A stretch of DNA of 7,952 bases. Origin: Actinomycetota bacterium. GTDB taxonomy: Bacteria > Actinomycetota > Actinomycetes > S36-B12 > UBA5976. The notes beneath the pieces are model-generated. The model saw only the letters and a list, made by a program, of their open reading frames with translations, was not told the DNA's origin and made no database searches. The stretch is taken from positions 1 to 7,952 of the forward strand of contig CANLIF010000056.1 of assembly GCA_947491175.1 (NCBI GenBank). Direction: 5' to 3'. Position numbers and translations under genes: made by a program. This document shows, in pieces, positions 6,417 through 7,952 of this stretch; positions within the stretch are counted from its first letter, which is position 1; each line of letters begins with the position of its first letter.

Positions 6417-7438
6417 TACTTAGCAACCGAGCCTTGGGTCTCTAGGCGAGCTACAAGTTCCCAGGCAAGATTTCGATAGTTCTGAGCACCTGATGAATTT
6501 GGCGCTTGCTCGATAATTGAAACTCCAGCTTTGGTTGTTTCTGGGAACTTAACGGTTCGACTAATAGTGGTGTGGAATACCGAATCTCCAAATGCATCAA
6601 GCACTGCTTGGATTGTTTCCCGGGTGTGTAGCGTGCGGGCGTCAACCATAGTTGGCAATACGCCATCAATGGTTAGGCGATTGTTGAGGCGCTCTTGAAC
6701 TTTAGTAATTGTTTCACGCAACATTTCAACACCGCGTAGTGCAAAGAATTCACATTCCATTGGAATGACAACTCCGTCAGCAGCAGTCAGGGCATTTACT
6801 GTGAGCAGTCCTAGTGAGGGCTGGCAATCTATCAAAATGTAGTCGTACAGTGGGCGAACTGATTCAAATGCCCGGTCCAGTGCGTATTCACGAGCAACTT
6901 CACCTGCTAGTCGCAATTCAGCTGCACTCAATTGAATGTTGGCAGGCAAGATGTCTAGCCCAGGTACTGAGGTATGCAATACAACATCGGATGCCGGAAC
7001 CGCACTTGAATCCATCAACATGTCATAGACAGTTCGCTTACCGACTAAATCTTCAGGATTAACACCAAGTCCAATTGACAAAGACCCTTGCGGATCCATG
7101 TCTACCATTAAAACTTTTCGACCAGCTTCGGCTAGAGCTGCGCCAAGATTAATCGTCGTGGTGGTCTTGCCTACTCCACCTTTTTGATTGGTCATGGCAA
7201 TTATGTAAGCCGGACCATGACTAGTTAGTGGACCAGGTGCACTAAAGGTTGGCAACGGGCGACCAGTTAATCCAAGGACCGGACCCGCGGATTTACTTTC
7301 ACCAGTGGTAGCAATCGGTGTCACCGATGCTTCGTGATTAGTTGGCAATTGTGCGGAAGTTTCAGGCGATGCCGGAATGGGCTCCGAGACTGACAATGGA
7401 TCGACCATGTTCTGATCCTGCGGAATTGGAACTGTCAT
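6416..7438 (-). CDS. parA: ParA/Soj-family chromosome partitioning ATPase (orphan, scpAB-linked)
   Basis: This is a MinD/ParA-type ATPase expected to dimerise with ATP and bind DNA non-specifically. The start is ATG 7438-7436, with GAAGGG 5 bases upstream, giving 340 residues. The frame extends to a TTG at 7483 that lacks such support. Residues 1-75 are rich in Pro, Ser and Thr and look disordered. The ATPase domain follows: AMTNQKGGVGKTTTTINLG (81-99) with the deviant Walker A and both signature lysines (86 and 91), the MVDMDPQGSLS switch region (111-121), the Walker B strand ILIDCQPSLG (201-210), then VIPMECEFFALRGVEML (224-240) and a C-terminal region with NYRNLAWELVARL. No parB lies next to it, and its place before scpA matches the second actinobacterial ParA (Rv1708 type) rather than the origin-proximal parAB operon. 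Its partner and exact role are inferred to be chromosome segregation or regulation, not proven. The stop overlaps the scpA start. Confidence 0.92.
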   Translation of the reverse strand: MTVPIPQDQNMVDPLSVSEPIPASPETSAQLPTNHEASVTPIATTGESKSAGPVLGLTGRPLPTFSAPGPLTSHGPAYIIAMTNQKGGVGKTTTTINLGAALAEAGRKVLMVDMDPQGSLSIGLGVNPEDLVGKRTVYDMLMDSSAVPASDVVLHTSVPGLDILPANIQLSAAELRLAGEVAREYALDRAFESVRPLYDYILIDCQPSLGLLTVNALTAADGVVIPMECEFFALRGVEMLRETITKVQERLNNRLTIDGVLPTMVDARTLHTRETIQAVLDAFGDSVFHTTISRTVKFPETTKAGVSIIEQAPNSSGAQNYRNLAWELVARLETQGSVAK

Positions 7439-7443
7439 AACTA

Positions 7444-7449
7444 CCCTTC
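7444..7449 (-). promoter_or_regulatory. Ribosome binding site that fixes the parA ATG start
   Basis: GAAGGG on the minus strand lies 5 bases before the ATG at 7438. It favours this start over the in-frame TTG at 7483, which would add 15 residues with no family support. Confidence 0.6.
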
Positions 7450-7487
7450 CCAGCACACTTGTGATCAACAGACATTCCGTCAACCGA

Positions 7488-7515
7488 AAAATAATCGCCG
7501 CTGGGGAAGTTGCAA
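7488..7515 (-). promoter_or_regulatory. Candidate promoter for the parA-scpAB-rluB-aroH-tyrA-cmk-der run
   Basis: Read on the minus strand, TTGCAA (7515-7510) and TATTTT (7493-7488) lie 16 bases apart, and would start a transcript about 43 bases before the parA ATG. TTGCAA is part of an 8-base palindrome GTTGCAAC (7509-7516). The match to consensus is partial. Its position in the only sizeable gap before the eight-gene run is the main support. Confidence 0.25.
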
Positions 7516-7546
7516 CAAGTTTAGATTAAGCCCATTTTTCAATAAA

Positions 7547-7561
7547 CACTGGGATGCAGTG
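7547..7561 (-). terminator. Short hairpin after xerD, possible weak terminator
   Basis: On the minus strand CACTG (7561-7557) and CAGTG (7551-7547) form a 5-bp stem with a 5-base loop, followed by TTTATT. It lies about 40 bases after the xerD stop. The stem is short and the T-run is interrupted, so termination here would be partial at best. Confidence 0.25.
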
Positions 7562-7601
7562 GCGTTTTCGCGTTGGTGTCGCGCCCGATACTTGGAGTAA
7601 A

Positions 7602-7952
7602 TTACCGAGCTTGAGCCCGCGGATGGGCCGTGGCATAAACCTCGCGAAGCTGATCAACAGTGACCAGAGTGTAAATCTGTGTGGTGGTAACAGAAGCGTG
7701 CCCCAAAAGTTCTTGTACCACCCGAACATCCGCGCCATTTTCCAGTAAATGCGTAGCAAATGAGTGCCGCATAGTGTGGGGTGAAACCTTGCCTGCTAAG
7801 CCGGCGCGCTGGGCTGCGGCTTGCAAAATCGTCCAAGCGCTTTGTCTGGATAGTTTTGATCCCCGAGCGTTTAAGAAAAGCGCTGAATTCGATGTTGATT
7901 TACCAGCAAGTACTGGTCTGCTTCGAACTAGGTAGCGATCCAAAGCCCGCAG
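7602..7952 (-). CDS. xerD: Tyrosine recombinase XerD, C-terminal part
   Basis: The last 116 residues of a site-specific tyrosine recombinase run off the right end of the window, so the true start is not visible. The TTG at 7943 is an internal leucine, not a start. Three of the catalytic signature elements are present: HTMRH (59-63 of the fragment, the His and second Arg of HxxR), LLGHAS (82-87, third-box His85) and QIYTLV (92-97, nucleophile Tyr94). The stretch LFLNARGSKLSRQSAW (25-40) and the tail REVYATAHPRAQAR fit actinobacterial XerD closely. XerD acts with XerC at the dif site to resolve chromosome dimers, with FtsK. Its position before parA and scpA also supports XerD over XerC or a phage integrase. 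The first catalytic Arg and the beta-hairpin Lys would be upstream, outside the window. Stop TAA is at 7604-7602, 163 bases before the parA start. Confidence 0.92.
   Translation of the reverse strand: MRALDRYLVRSRPVLAGKSTSNSALFLNARGSKLSRQSAWTILQAAAQRAGLAGKVSPHTMRHSFATHLLENGADVRVVQELLGHASVTTTQIYTLVTVDQLREVYATAHPRAQAR

Noticed and set aside
7439..7483. Upstream TTG start for parA adding 15 residues
   Set aside because: TTG is a poor start and has no clear ribosome binding site, while the ATG at 7438 has GAAGGG at ideal spacing.
7526..7759. Minus-strand 77-codon frame in the xerD-parA gap
   Set aside because: Most of it overlaps the xerD coding sequence in another frame, and its translation shows no domain. 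I treat the gap as non-coding.
7602..7952. Phage integrase or mobile-element recombinase at the right end
   Set aside because: The tyrosine recombinase fragment matches XerD, and it sits in the conserved xerD-parA-scpA context. No att-like repeats, tRNA or phage genes are nearby.

Overview
The window looks like ordinary chromosomal sequence from an actinobacterium. The proteins (XerD C-terminus, orphan ParA, ScpA, ScpB, RluB, AroH, TyrA with an ACT domain, Cmk, N-terminally extended Der) and their order match the segregation / 23S pseudouridine / cmk-der block known in Actinobacteria, for example the xerD...parA-scpA-scpB-rluB-cmk-der region of Mycobacterium. Base composition, judged by eye, is near balanced and much less GC-rich than Streptomyces or Mycobacterium. 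This fits a lower-GC, possibly aquatic lineage, but that assignment is inference only.

Layout: every supported gene is on the minus strand, so transcription runs from the right end to the left. Right end (7602-7952): the C-terminal catalytic part of the XerD tyrosine recombinase, running off the window. Next is a 163-base gap with a weak hairpin and a weak promoter candidate. Then comes a compact run of eight genes (7438 down to 479): parA, scpA, scpB, rluB, aroH, tyrA, cmk, der. Spacing ranges from 8-base overlaps to 26-base gaps, so they are probably one operon or a few overlapping transcription units. After der there is another 163-base gap with nested inverted repeats and a possible promoter. 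It leads into the first 105 codons of a branched-chain-amino-acid-type ABC transporter substrate-binding lipoprotein, cut by the left end of the window.

How the genes fit together: XerD, ParA and ScpA/ScpB all act on chromosome resolution, segregation and condensation (ScpAB is the non-SMC part of the SMC condensin; smc itself is not here). RluB modifies 23S rRNA and Der is a 50S assembly GTPase, so both serve ribosome maturation. Cmk recycles CMP/dCMP. AroH and TyrA are consecutive steps from chorismate to the tyrosine precursor. The lipoprotein at the left is probably a separate nutrient-uptake unit.

I found no mobile element, CRISPR array, RNA gene, pseudogene or frameshift, and no convincing undescribed system. 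The points worth a second look are small: start-codon corrections (parA, scpB), a substitution beside the Cmk GRD motif, interleaved inverted repeats after der, and a low-complexity N-terminus on the orphan ParA.
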